Assembly (NCBI RefSeq): GCF_028737215.1 | Contig: NZ_JAQZAM010000008.1 | Span: forward strand, 222,503-286,502 | DNA: 64,000 nt | Direction of reading: 5' to 3' | From: Actinomycetospora chibensis | Lineage (GTDB): Bacteria > Actinomycetota > Actinomycetes > Mycobacteriales > Pseudonocardiaceae | Part shown: piece after piece, positions 51,212-58,781 of the stretch | How the letters are laid out: every line of letters begins with the position of its first letter | How positions within the stretch are numbered: position 1 is the stretch's first letter | Notes under the pieces: model-generated | What the model saw: only the letters and a program-made list of their open reading frames with translations | Told to the model about the DNA's origin: nothing | Databases searched by the model: none | Made by a program: the position numbers and the translations under genes

Positions 51212-52077
51212 GACGTCGCCCGGCGTGCGGGACGCGCACGCGTCGTCGACGACCGGCGGCGGGAACGCCCGCCACCCCCGCCCGCCCCGTGCTCGGCCCC
51301 GTCGGACGAGCCGGAGGAGCCGGAGGAGTCACCCGTGCTGTCGCCGTCCTCGTCCGAAGACCCGCCGGTCACGCTCTCGGCGGCGCCGGTGACGGCGCCG
51401 ACCGCCTGTCCGCCGACCTGGGTCGCGTCGCCCACGGCCTCCCCGGCGCGGTCGGTGAGCTCGCCGGCGGCCTCGCCGACCTCGCCCGCCAGCTGGCCGA
51501 CGGCGTCCCCGGCCTGCCCCGCGACCTCACCGACGGCATCGCCGGCCGCGCGCCCGACCTGGCTCGTCGCCTCGCCGACGCCCGAGCCGACCTCCTGCAC
51601 GGCGTCTCCGGCGGCCCGCGCCACGGTCTCGAGGATCTGCGGGTTCCGGTCGATCGTGGTCAGGACGCGGTCGATGATCCCCGCGACCTCGTCGAGGCGG
51701 ACCTTGAGCGTCGCCTCCGCCGAGACGCCGTCGATCTCCAGCGCGACGCGGCCCAGCTCGACGTCGACGCCGACGTTGAGCTTGAGCAGGTCGAGCACCT
51801 CGGCCTGCAGGGACACCCGCGCCCGGAGGTTCTCCACCTCGAGGCCGATGTGGTCCACCTCGAGCTTCGGCACGTCGAGGTAGACGTCCGGCCGGGACGC
51901 CCCCTCGTCGCTGCGGGACGTCCGGCCACCCCGACGGGTGGTGCCGGGTTCGGGGCGCTCCTCGGCCACGCCTCCCGAGTCGGAACCTTCCGACGTGGAA
52001 CCTCCCGACGTGGAGCCTCCGGACGATGCCGGCTTCGATGTCCGCCGCTCGCGGCGCGGAGATCCTCCTGCGGTCAT
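51208..52077 (-). CDS. Conserved hypothetical protein with amphipathic Ala/Gly repeats
   Basis: A 289-residue protein from ATG 52077, with AGGAGG upstream. The N-terminal ~65 residues are Ser/Gly/Arg-rich and disordered. Residues ~65-150 form a conserved core (DVYLDVPKLEVDHIGLEVEN, RARVSLQAEVLDLLKLNVGV, IIDRVLTTIDRNPQILE) that I recognise as widespread in actinobacteria but without a function. Residues ~150-235 are a run of ~11-residue amphipathic helices (VGEVAGQAGDAVGQLAGEVG) like LEA or apolipoprotein-type proteins. The end is Gly/Ser/Arg-rich. It may coat a membrane or polymer surface; this is inference from composition. Confidence 0.75.
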   Translation of the reverse strand: MTAGGSPRRERRTSKPASSGGSTSGGSTSEGSDSGGVAEERPEPGTTRRGGRTSRSDEGASRPDVYLDVPKLEVDHIGLEVENLRARVSLQAEVLDLLKLNVGVDVELGRVALEIDGVSAEATLKVRLDEVAGIIDRVLTTIDRNPQILETVARAAGDAVQEVGSGVGEATSQVGRAAGDAVGEVAGQAGDAVGQLAGEVGEAAGELTDRAGEAVGDATQVGGQAVGAVTGAAESVTGGSSDEDGDSTGDSSGSSGSSDGAEHGAGGGGGRSRRRSSTTRARPARRATS

Positions 52078-52235
52078 GGACCCTCCTCCTCGGTGTGGGA
52101 GGAGGGTGCTCGTCGATGACCTGCGGGGAAACGGCCCCGGTCGGCCGCCGCGCGCCCGCCGGGCGCGGCGCGATGCTGGTCGGACCGGTCCAACCCTCGT
52201 GCTCGAGCCCTTCTGCTCGAGCCCTTCTGCTCGCG

Positions 52236-52892
52236 CTACGGCGCCAGCGCCGCGAGGAACGCGTCGGCACCGTCGACGTCCACGTCGGACAGGCGCCGGC
52301 GTCGCCACGCCGCCGGGGTGAGCGAGGCGTGCACCTCGAGGACGCCGTCGGCCGCGCGGATCTCCCCGGTCTCGCGGTAGCCCAGCCGCTTCGAGACCGC
52401 ACGCGACGCCGCGTTGTCCCGGCTCGCGGCCGTCACGGCCCGGGTGGCGCCCAGGTGCGCGAAGGCGAGCTCGAGCAGCATCGCCCGGCAGCGCCGCCCG
52501 AGCCCGTGGCCCTGGTCCGAGCGCGCGATCCACGCCCGGGTGTCGACCACTCGGTCGCCCGGCCACCGCGGCGCGCCGAGCCCGACGACGCCGACCGCGC
52601 GCCCGCCCGACACCACGGCGAACGGCAGCAGCCAGCCCGCGGCCGACGGGCGCACCCGCAGCGACCAGTGGAAGCGCAGGAAGCGGTCGACGGCGTCCGC
52701 GTCACCGGTGGGCCAGGTGAGGAAGTGCTCCTCGCCGTCGTCGACCACCCCGCCCGGCTCGCCGATGATCGCGGCCAGCTCGAAGAGCTCGACGTCGGTG
52801 GGCGGGACGAGCACGAGGCCCGCGTGCGCCAGCCGCAGGCCGAACTGCGGGTACACCGCCGCCAGGTCCGCGCGGAGCATCTCGTCGTCCAC
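52236..52892 (-). CDS. GNAT family N-acetyltransferase (RimJ/RimL-like)
   Basis: A 218-residue acetyltransferase. The N-terminal region (FGLRLAHAGLVLVPPTDVEL) is followed by the GNAT core: VVGVVGLGAPRW-type strand, TRAWIARSDQGHGLGRRCRA (the R/Q-x-x-G-x-G/A acetyl-CoA loop), and ATRAVTAASRDNAASRAVSK with RLGYRETGEIRA. This ending is typical of the RimL-type branch that acetylates N-terminal or small amine groups. The substrate is unknown. GTG 52892 or ATG 52880 are both possible starts. It is divergent from coaD with 37 bp between them. Confidence 0.88.
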   Translation of the reverse strand: MDDEMLRADLAAVYPQFGLRLAHAGLVLVPPTDVELFELAAIIGEPGGVVDDGEEHFLTWPTGDADAVDRFLRFHWSLRVRPSAAGWLLPFAVVSGGRAVGVVGLGAPRWPGDRVVDTRAWIARSDQGHGLGRRCRAMLLELAFAHLGATRAVTAASRDNAASRAVSKRLGYRETGEIRAADGVLEVHASLTPAAWRRRRLSDVDVDGADAFLAALAP

Positions 52893-52929
52893 GCACCCGA
52901 TCCTGCCCGTTCTGCCATGATCCGCACCC

Positions 52930-53403
52930 ATGGCGATCGCGGTCTGCCCCGGCTCGTTCGACCCCGTCACGCTCGGGCACGCCGACGTGGTGACGCGCGC
53001 GGCCGCGCTGTTCGACGAGGTCGTCGTGGCCGTGGCGATCAACCCCGCGAAGAAGGGCCTGTTCAGCGTCGACGAGCGGCGGGATCTGCTGGCCACGGCC
53101 CTGGACGGCCTGGACAACGTGCGCACCGACGCGTTCGAGGGGCTCGTCGTCGACTACTGCCGCAGCATCGGCGCCGCGACGATGGTCAAGGGGCTGCGAT
53201 CGGCCACCGACCTCGGGTTCGAGGAGCCGATGGCGCAGATGAACCGTCACCTCACCGGCGTCGACTCGGTCTTCCTCATCACCGACCCCGCCCACTCCTT
53301 CGTCTCCAGCTCGCTGGTGAAGGAGGTCGCGCGCGGGGGCGGCGACATCAGCGCGTTCCTGCACCCCGAGGTGCACCGCCGCCTGCTCGAGCGCCTGGGC
53401 TGA
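52930..53403 (+). CDS. coaD: Phosphopantetheine adenylyltransferase
   Basis: A 157-residue bacterial PPAT that makes dephospho-CoA from 4'-phosphopantetheine and ATP. The start VCPGSFDPVTLGHADVVTRA carries the T/HxGH nucleotidyl-transfer motif. VVAVAINPAKKGLFS, VKGLRSATDLGFEEPMAQMN and FVSSSLVKEVARGGGD complete the family pattern. Position after rsmD is conserved; here a few accessory genes separate the two. Confidence 0.97.
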   Translation: MAIAVCPGSFDPVTLGHADVVTRAAALFDEVVVAVAINPAKKGLFSVDERRDLLATALDGLDNVRTDAFEGLVVDYCRSIGAATMVKGLRSATDLGFEEPMAQMNRHLTGVDSVFLITDPAHSFVSSSLVKEVARGGGDISAFLHPEVHRRLLERLG

Positions 53404-53473
53404 GCCGCGACGACACGCCGGGCAGGAGGCCGAATTCCGGGCCGCCGGGCCCCGTGGCGGCAGACTCCACCAC

Positions 53474-54235
53474 GTGTACCGCGTGTTCGAAGCTCTCGAC
53501 GAGCTCGTGACCCTCTGCGAGGAGGCGCGCGGGCTGCCCATGACCACCAGCTGCGTGGTGCCCCGCGGCGACGTGCTCGAGCTGCTCGACGACGTCCGTG
53601 AGGCCATCCCCGGCGAGCTCGACGACGCGCAGGACGTCCTCGATCACCGCGACAAGATCGTCGCGGAGGCGACCGAGGAGGCCGAGACGGTCCGGGCCGA
53701 CGCCCGCACCGAGGCCGACCGGATGCTGGCCGAGGCGCGCGAGCAGGCCCAGCAGATGATCGCCGAGGCCGAGCACGAGGCCGAGCGCACCGTCGCGCGG
53801 GGGCGTCGCGAGTACGCCGAGCTGACCGAGCGCGCCGAGGCCGAGGCCGAGCGCATGAGCGAGGCCGGCCGCCAGAACTACGAGCGCTCGGTGGCCGAGG
53901 GCCGCACCGAGCAGGCGCGCCTCGTCGACGCCCACGAGGTCACCCGCGCCGCCCACGTCGAGGCCGAGCGCCTCGTCGACGCGGCCACCGACGAGGCCGA
54001 CCGCCGTCGCTCCGAGTGCGACCACTACGTCGACGGCACGCTCGCCGACTTCTCCGAGACCCTCGAGTCGGTGCTCGACACCGTCGGGCGGCACCGCCAC
54101 CAGCTACGCATGAGCGCCCCCGCCGGCTCGGCCGGAACCGGCCCGTCCCGCGGCCGCGAGGAGGACGAGCCCGAGGTGCGCGACGAGCCCCGCGAGGGCC
54201 GACGCTTCCGGTGGAGCGAGCGACTGGGCGCCTGA
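53474..54235 (+). CDS. sepIVA: SepIVA-like DivIVA-domain coiled-coil cell division protein
   Basis: A 253-residue protein with a short N-terminal domain (VYRVFEALDELVTLCEEARG, then RGDVLELLDDVREAIPGELD). A long coiled coil runs at about residues 55-205, rich in Ala/Glu/Arg heptads (VRADARTEADRMLAEAREQA). The C-terminus is basic (FRWSERLGA). Mycobacterial SepIVA (Rv2927c) has this layout and the same neighbours (DUF177, rnc, mutM, smc, ftsY). It acts in septation and in the intracellular membrane domain. GTG 53474 is the start. It is followed after 28 bp by the DUF177 gene. Confidence 0.9.
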   Translation: MYRVFEALDELVTLCEEARGLPMTTSCVVPRGDVLELLDDVREAIPGELDDAQDVLDHRDKIVAEATEEAETVRADARTEADRMLAEAREQAQQMIAEAEHEAERTVARGRREYAELTERAEAEAERMSEAGRQNYERSVAEGRTEQARLVDAHEVTRAAHVEAERLVDAATDEADRRRSECDHYVDGTLADFSETLESVLDTVGRHRHQLRMSAPAGSAGTGPSRGREEDEPEVRDEPREGRRFRWSERLGA

Positions 54236-54263
54236 GGGCCCTCGCGTAGACTCGTCCGTCGAG

Positions 54264-54854
54264 ATGACAGGCGAGAAGAAGCACCCCGAATCCACCGTCG
54301 ACGCCGCGAGCCCGTGGGTCGTCGACGTCGCGCGCGAGCTCCTGCGCCGGCCCGGCCAGATGAAGCCGCTGCGCCGGGACGTCGCGGCGCCCGAGGGGTT
54401 CGGCCTCGAGATGATCGGCGTGCCCGTGGGCGAGCCGATCCACCTCGACCTGCGCCTGGAGTCGGTGATGGAGGGCGTGCTCGCCTCCGGGACGGTGCAG
54501 GCCGACGTCGTCGGCGAGTGCTCGCGGTGCCTCGAGTCGTTCACCGACCACGTCGACGTCGACCTCACCGAGCTCTACGCCTACCCGGACTCGGTCACCG
54601 ACGACACGGCCGACTCCGACGAGGTCAGCCGGATCGTCGACGAGCGCATCGACCTCGAGCCGGCGGTCCGCGACGCGGTCCTGCTCGAGCTGCCGGTGAC
54701 CCCGCTCTGCCGCGAGGACTGCCCCGGCGTCGAGTCGTCGGACCCCGAGGCGTGGGCCTTCGTCCCGGCCGGAGAGGCTCGTGAGAGGATCGATCCTCGC
54801 TGGGCCGCGCTGCAGGAGAAGTACGGCGGCGCCGGCCGTAGTACCGAGAACTAG
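54264..54854 (+). CDS. yceD: YceD/DUF177 domain protein (23S rRNA accumulation)
   Basis: A 196-residue DUF177 protein. The core is [40 protein letters not shown] (CxxC), then [19 protein letters not shown] and CREDCPG (second Cys pair). The end is [13 protein letters not shown], the family signature. It is placed directly before rpmF, the near-universal YceD-rpmF pair; YceD is linked to 23S rRNA maturation or accumulation. The gap to rpmF is 16 bp and contains its ribosome site. Confidence 0.95.
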   Translation: MTGEKKHPESTVDAASPWVVDVARELLRRPGQMKPLRRDVAAPEGFGLEMIGVPVGEPIHLDLRLESVMEGVLASGTVQADVVGECSRCLESFTDHVDVDLTELYAYPDSVTDDTADSDEVSRIVDERIDLEPAVRDAVLLELPVTPLCREDCPGVESSDPEAWAFVPAGEARERIDPRWAALQEKYGGAGRSTEN

Positions 54855-54870
54855 AGGAGAGCTGACCACC

Positions 54871-55053
54871 GTGGCCGTCCCGAAGCGCCGGATGTCCCGC
54901 GCGAACACCCACGCCCGCCGCTCGCAGTGGAAGGCGTCCGTGCCGCAGCTGGTGGCGTGCCAGAACAAGGCGTGCGCGAAGCCGAAGCCGCCGCACGTCG
55001 CGTGCCCGAACTGCGGCCAGTACGCCGGTCGCCGGGCCGTCACCCCGGCCTGA
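54871..55053 (+). CDS. rpmF: 50S ribosomal protein L32
   Basis: A 60-residue L32: [20 protein letters not shown] at the start, with the zinc-binding pairs in [10 protein letters not shown] and [13 protein letters not shown]. All four cysteines are kept. The start is GTG 54871 with AGAGGAG about 12 nt upstream. It forms a unit with yceD before and rnc after. Confidence 0.97.
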   Translation: MAVPKRRMSRANTHARRSQWKASVPQLVACQNKACAKPKPPHVACPNCGQYAGRRAVTPA

Positions 55054-55067
55054 GGGCCGCGAACGCG

Positions 55068-55808
55068 GTGACGGCGATGAGCGCGGAGCCGGTGGACACC
55101 CAGGTCGAGCCCGACGGGTCGACGCTCGGTGAGGTCCTGCAGGTCGATCTCAGCCCCGAGCTGGTCGAGCTCGCCCTGACCCACCGCTCGTACGCGTACG
55201 AGCACGGCGGGCTGCCCACCAACGAGCGCCTCGAGTTCCTGGGTGACGCCGTGCTCGGCATCATCGTCACCGAGCGGCTCTACCGCGAGCACCCCGATCT
55301 GCCCGAGGGGCAGCTCGCGAAGCTGCGCGCCAGCGTCGTCAACATGCACGCGCTCGCCGGCGTGGCGCGCGAGCTGGGCCTCGGCGACCGTCTGTACCTG
55401 GGTCGCGGCGAGGAGCTCACCGGCGGCCGCGACAAGCCGAGCATCCTCGGTGACGCCGTCGAGGCCGTGCTCGGCGCGGTGCACCTCCAGCACGGCATCG
55501 AGACCTCGCGCACGCTCGTCGAGCGCCTGTTCGGCGAGCTGCTGCGCACCGCGCCGCTGCTGGGCGCCGGCCTCGACTGGAAGACCAGCCTCCAGGAGCT
55601 CACCGCGGCCCGGGACCTCGGCGTGCCCGAGTACCGGATGACCGACGAGGGTCCCGACCACCTCAAGGAGTTCACCGCGACGGTCGTCGTCGCGGGCGAG
55701 GAGCTGGGCAGCGGGATCGGGCGGACGAAGAAGGACGCCGAGCAGAAGGCCGCACGCACGGCCTATCAGCACCTCGAAGGCGGGAGCGAGCCCTCCAGCG
55801 GTGCCTGA
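55068..55808 (+). CDS. rnc: Ribonuclease III
   Basis: A 246-residue endonuclease for double-stranded RNA. The RNase III signature [20 protein letters not shown] is intact with acidic catalytic residues, followed by [20 protein letters not shown]. The C-terminal double-stranded RNA-binding domain (about 170-240) has [30 protein letters not shown] and [16 protein letters not shown]. It processes rRNA precursors. GTG 55068 was chosen, with GAGGG 11 nt upstream; ATG 55077 is an alternative. Its 3' end overlaps mutM by 8 bp. Confidence 0.96.
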   Translation: MTAMSAEPVDTQVEPDGSTLGEVLQVDLSPELVELALTHRSYAYEHGGLPTNERLEFLGDAVLGIIVTERLYREHPDLPEGQLAKLRASVVNMHALAGVARELGLGDRLYLGRGEELTGGRDKPSILGDAVEAVLGAVHLQHGIETSRTLVERLFGELLRTAPLLGAGLDWKTSLQELTAARDLGVPEYRMTDEGPDHLKEFTATVVVAGEELGSGIGRTKKDAEQKAARTAYQHLEGGSEPSSGA

Positions 55809-56664
55809 GCTGCCCGAGGTCGAGGTCGTCCGGCGGGGTCTCGCCGACCACCTGACCGGTCGGCGGGTGAGCGACGTGGAGGTCTTCAATCCCCGCTCGG
55901 TGCGCCGCCAGGCCGGCGGCGCGGCGGAGCTGATCGACCGGCTGAAGGGCCGTCGGTTGAACGCAGTGCGTCGGCGTGGCAAGTACCTGTGGATCGAGCT
56001 CGGTGACGCCGAGGCGGCGCTGCTCGCGCATCTCGGGATGAGCGGCCAGATGCTGGTCCAGCCGGCTGAGCGTCCCGATGAGTTGCATCTGCGCATCCGG
56101 GTGCGCTTCGACGACGAGGGTCCCGAGCTGCGCTTCGTCGACCAGCGGACCTTCGGCGGGCTCACCGTCACCGACGTCACGGGCCCCGAGGACCTGCCGG
56201 TACCCGTGGCCCACATCGGGCGTGACCCGATGGACCCGGCGTTCGACGCCGAGGCGGCGGTCGGGGGCCTGCGCCGCCGCCGCACCGGCCTCAAGCGCGC
56301 GCTGTTGGACCAGACGCTGGTGTCGGGGATCGGCAACATCTACGCCGACGAGTCGCTCTGGCGCGCGAAACTGCACTACGAGCGCCCCACCGCGACGCTG
56401 ACGCGCCCCGAGGGCCGGCGCGTGCTGACGGCGGCCCGCGAGGTGATGGACGAGGCGCTCGCCGCCGGCGGCACGTCGTTCGACGCCCTCTACGTCGACG
56501 TGCACGGCGATGCCGGCTACTTCGACCGCGCGCTGGCCGTCTACGGCCAGGCCGACCGCCCGTGCCCCCGCTGCGGCACGCCGGTGGCACGGGCGCCGTT
56601 CATGAACCGGTCGTCGTACTGGTGCCCGACCTGCCAGCCGCGCCCACGGCGCCGTCACCCCTGA
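55801..56664 (+). CDS. mutM: Formamidopyrimidine-DNA glycosylase
   Basis: A 287-residue base-excision enzyme for 8-oxoguanine and Fapy lesions. The N-terminus [18 protein letters not shown] exposes the catalytic Pro2 and Glu3. [20 protein letters not shown] contains the conserved Lys and LGMSG-type loop. [18 protein letters not shown] is the helix-two-turns-helix, and [20 protein letters not shown] with CPTCQ is the zinc finger. GTG 55801 overlaps the rnc stop. Placement before smc is conserved. Confidence 0.97.
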   Translation: MPELPEVEVVRRGLADHLTGRRVSDVEVFNPRSVRRQAGGAAELIDRLKGRRLNAVRRRGKYLWIELGDAEAALLAHLGMSGQMLVQPAERPDELHLRIRVRFDDEGPELRFVDQRTFGGLTVTDVTGPEDLPVPVAHIGRDPMDPAFDAEAAVGGLRRRRTGLKRALLDQTLVSGIGNIYADESLWRAKLHYERPTATLTRPEGRRVLTAAREVMDEALAAGGTSFDALYVDVHGDAGYFDRALAVYGQADRPCPRCGTPVARAPFMNRSSYWCPTCQPRPRRRHP

Positions 56665-56679
56665 TCAGGGGGTCTCCGC

Positions 56680-57171
56680 TCAGGGGGTCTCCGCGCGCAC
56701 GACCTCGAGGTTGTGGAAGGTCACCGGACCGTCGCAGAGGGCCATCATCTTGCCGGCGAAGGCGGTGGTCGCCGGGCTGTCGGAGTTGCGCTGGGCGGCC
56801 TCCGCGCTGGGGAACTCGACGACCTCCATGTAGGTGCCCTCGCGGTCGCGGTCGCGGCCCATGACCATCCACTCCGCGGTCCGGTCGGCGCCGATCTCGG
56901 CCTTCCAGCCGTCGATGAGGGCGTCCATCTGGTCGTACTGCTGGGTCTGGAACTCGATGAGCTGCACGAAGGCACCCGGTCCGGTGGCCTGCGGTGCATC
57001 GCGCAGGGCACTGCGGAGCCCGGAGCGCAGCTCCTCGCCGTCGGTGTGGCCGTGCACGGCGACGGCGTGGGCGGCGCCGGCCTCGAGGACCTCGTCCGCC
57101 TCGCCGGTCAGGGTGAGCGAGCATCCGCTCTCGCTGGGCATCTCGCGGCAATCGAGCATCTTGCGCGGCAT
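56680..57171 (-). CDS. DUF1059 domain protein with C-terminal ABM-like domain
   Basis: A 163-residue protein from ATG 57171, with GAGGGAG upstream. Residues 1-60 match DUF1059 (MPRKMLDCREMPSESGCSLT, TGEADEVLEAGAAHAVAVHG), a small domain with two conserved Cys. Residues ~70-163 resemble a dimeric ferredoxin-like (antibiotic biosynthesis monooxygenase-like) fold (AFVQLIEFQTQQYDQMDALI, TYMEVVEFPSAEAAQRNSDS). The combined form is found in actinobacteria without an assigned role. It is divergent from a LuxR gene across a 170-bp gap with a palindrome. Stress or redox functions are only a guess. Confidence 0.85.
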   Translation of the reverse strand: MPRKMLDCREMPSESGCSLTLTGEADEVLEAGAAHAVAVHGHTDGEELRSGLRSALRDAPQATGPGAFVQLIEFQTQQYDQMDALIDGWKAEIGADRTAEWMVMGRDRDREGTYMEVVEFPSAEAAQRNSDSPATTAFAGKMMALCDGPVTFHNLEVVRAETP

Positions 57172-57242
57172 GACGGGTTCTCCCTCGGCTGGACACGAAC
57201 GGCGGCAGGAACAGTGAAGTGGTGTCACGACGCCGTCATCGA

Positions 57243-57258
57243 TACGGAGAATTCCGTA
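57243..57258. promoter_or_regulatory. Small palindrome in a divergent promoter region
   Basis: TACGGA (57243-57248) and TCCGTA (57253-57258) are a perfect 6-bp inverted repeat around GAAT. It is notable as an AT-richer island in this genome. It lies between the DUF1059 gene and the LuxR-type regulator, 72 bp from one start and 84 bp from the other. It is a candidate operator for the LuxR-type protein. Confidence 0.45.
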
Positions 57259-57341
57259 GGCCGTTCGAGGGACATGTCGTCGCGCAGACCTGGTGGAGAC
57301 GGGCGCGTGGGTCGACACTCGGTGACCCGCCCTCCGGGAGC

Positions 57342-57890
57342 ATGGTCATGACCCCCTCGCGCCTCCTGGGCACGGCCCTCGACCTCGCCGCGGGTGCCGC
57401 CGCGGTCCGTACCGCCGGCGAGCTCGACCGGGTGGTGTGGCCCCGGCTCGCGCTGCTGGTCGGGGCCGAGAGCCTGGCGGCGACCGGGTTCGGTGGGTGC
57501 CGGCTGTGGTGGCCACCCGGCAGCGTCGAGACCCGAGGTGGCTACGAGGTGGTCATCGCCGTCGGGCGGGCCGGGGCCGATGCCCGCGTGGCGCTCCGTC
57601 GCACGGACCGCGCGTTCACCGACCGCGACCTCGCCCTGCTCGGCCTCGTCCGACCGCATCTGGGTGAGGCGCTGTGGCGGGCGGCGCACGGGACCCCGCC
57701 CCGTCGGCTGACCGCTCGCGAGCAGCTCGTGGTCGCCCTCGTGGCCCGGGGTGCCACCGACGTCGCGATCGCGCACGACCTCGGCATCAGCCGCCGGACG
57801 GTCAGCAAGCACCTCGAGAACGCCTACGCGGCGCTCGGCGTGCACGACCGCACGTCGGCCGCGCTCCTGCTGGAGGAGGCGAGTCGCTGA
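57342..57890 (+). CDS. LuxR-type HTH transcriptional regulator
   Basis: A 182-residue protein. The first ~110 residues are a compact unassigned (possibly GAF/PAS-like) domain. Residues ~120-180 are the LuxR helix-turn-helix (RLTAREQLVVALVARGATDV, then IAHDLGISRRTVSKHLENAY, AALGVHDRTSAALLL). No receiver phospho-site is visible. ATG 57342 or 57348 can start it, with CGGGAG upstream. It is divergent from the DUF1059 gene. The target is probably that gene. Confidence 0.87.
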   Translation: MVMTPSRLLGTALDLAAGAAAVRTAGELDRVVWPRLALLVGAESLAATGFGGCRLWWPPGSVETRGGYEVVIAVGRAGADARVALRRTDRAFTDRDLALLGLVRPHLGEALWRAAHGTPPRRLTAREQLVVALVARGATDVAIAHDLGISRRTVSKHLENAYAALGVHDRTSAALLLEEASR

Positions 57891-57891
57891 G

Positions 57892-58104
57892 TCAGCCGTC
57901 GCCGCGCAGCGAGCGGCGGATCTCGTCGAGCTTGTCGCGGGCGGCGCTCTCGTGGTCGGCTTCGCGCTCGGCCCGCGCCTGCCCCTCGGGGCTCTCGGAG
58001 ACCAGCTCCTCGTAGCCCGCGGCCGTGGTCGAGCGGCGCTCGATCGTCTCGCGGACGTGCTCGAACGTGGGGACGCCGTCCTCGGTGTATCCCGGCTCGG
58101 TCAC
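57892..58104 (-). CDS. Small charged hypothetical protein
   Basis: A 70-residue protein: VTEPGYTEDGVPTFEHVRET, IERRSTTAAGYEELVSESPE, and a helix with many Arg/Glu (READHESAARDKLDEIRRSL). It is predicted to be helical in its second half and soluble. No domain is recognised, though related small proteins occur in actinobacteria. The start is GTG 58104 with a weak ribosome site. The stop lies 1 bp from the convergent LuxR stop. Confidence 0.6.
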   Translation of the reverse strand: MTEPGYTEDGVPTFEHVRETIERRSTTAAGYEELVSESPEGQARAEREADHESAARDKLDEIRRSLRGDG

Positions 58105-58146
58105 ATCGTCGAGCGTAGCTCCCGCAGACCTCCGGCGGAGACGCGT

Positions 58147-58179
58147 CGGGCCCCGCATCGCATCGCGACGCGGGGCCCG
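58147..58179 (-). terminator. Hairpin after the SRPBCC gene
   Basis: CGGGCCCCGC (58147-58156) and GCGGGGCCCG (58170-58179) form a perfect 10-bp stem with a 13-nt loop, 19 bp downstream of the SRPBCC stop on the minus strand. It separates that gene from the next small gene. Confidence 0.7.
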
Positions 58180-58197
58180 GACGACGGAGCGGGAGGC

Positions 58198-58647
58198 TCA
58201 GACGTTCTGCGAGGAACGCTCCATGAGCTGCTTGAACTCCTCGAGCGCCTTCTCGATCTTCTTCTGCGGGTCGGCGAAGAGCTTCGCCGCGGCGTCGCCC
58301 GCGGCGCCGCCGGGGGTCTCCACGTGGAGGCTGACCTCGACGCCGGTGGAGTCGCCGTGCGGGTCGAAACGGACCGCGCCGCCGGTCTCGACGTGGTTGT
58401 TGCTCTCCTCGAGCGACTTCCAGGCGATCTTGCGGTCGGTCTCCTCGTCGATGATCTTGGCGTCCCACTCGATCGTCTTGCCGAGCGGGCCGTCGACGAC
58501 CCAGTGCGTCACGTCCGCCGAGCCGTCCTTGGGGTCGACCGACTTCACGTCGTCCATGATCTGCGGCAGGTTGGTCAGCGGACGCCACCACTGGTAGCAC
58601 TGGGCAGCCGGGGCGTTGATCTCGAGGTAGTGCGTTGCGGTTGCCAT
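58198..58647 (-). CDS. SRPBCC family (polyketide cyclase/dehydrase-like) protein
   Basis: A 149-residue START/Bet v1-like protein: MATATHYLEINAPAAQCYQW, then PLTNLPQIMDDVKSVDPKDG, THWVVDGPLGKTIEWDAKII and VRFDPHGDSTGVEVSLHVET, with a C-terminal helix (LFADPQKKIEKALEEFKQLM). This subgroup (often called cyclase/dehydrase) lacks an established substrate. It is divergent from smc with 134 bp between starts. It appears monocistronic, with its own terminator. Cytoplasmic. Confidence 0.88.
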   Translation of the reverse strand: MATATHYLEINAPAAQCYQWWRPLTNLPQIMDDVKSVDPKDGSADVTHWVVDGPLGKTIEWDAKIIDEETDRKIAWKSLEESNNHVETGGAVRFDPHGDSTGVEVSLHVETPGGAAGDAAAKLFADPQKKIEKALEEFKQLMERSSQNV

Positions 58648-58781
58648 GCCTGTCGGGTCACCGATGGTCCTCGCCCGTAAACGGCGGGTGACCGCACCGA
58701 CGTCGGGGTTTCGGGCGGGCCGTCCCCCTGTCGGGGCGCGCGGGTAGCGTCCCGGGACACCGGCGGGGGAGGGACGTCCGC

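Noticed and set aside
51208..52077. Gas-vesicle or phasin protein
   Set aside because: The amphipathic repeats are suggestive, but there are no GvpA-like or PHA genes nearby and the conserved core matches neither family that I can recall.
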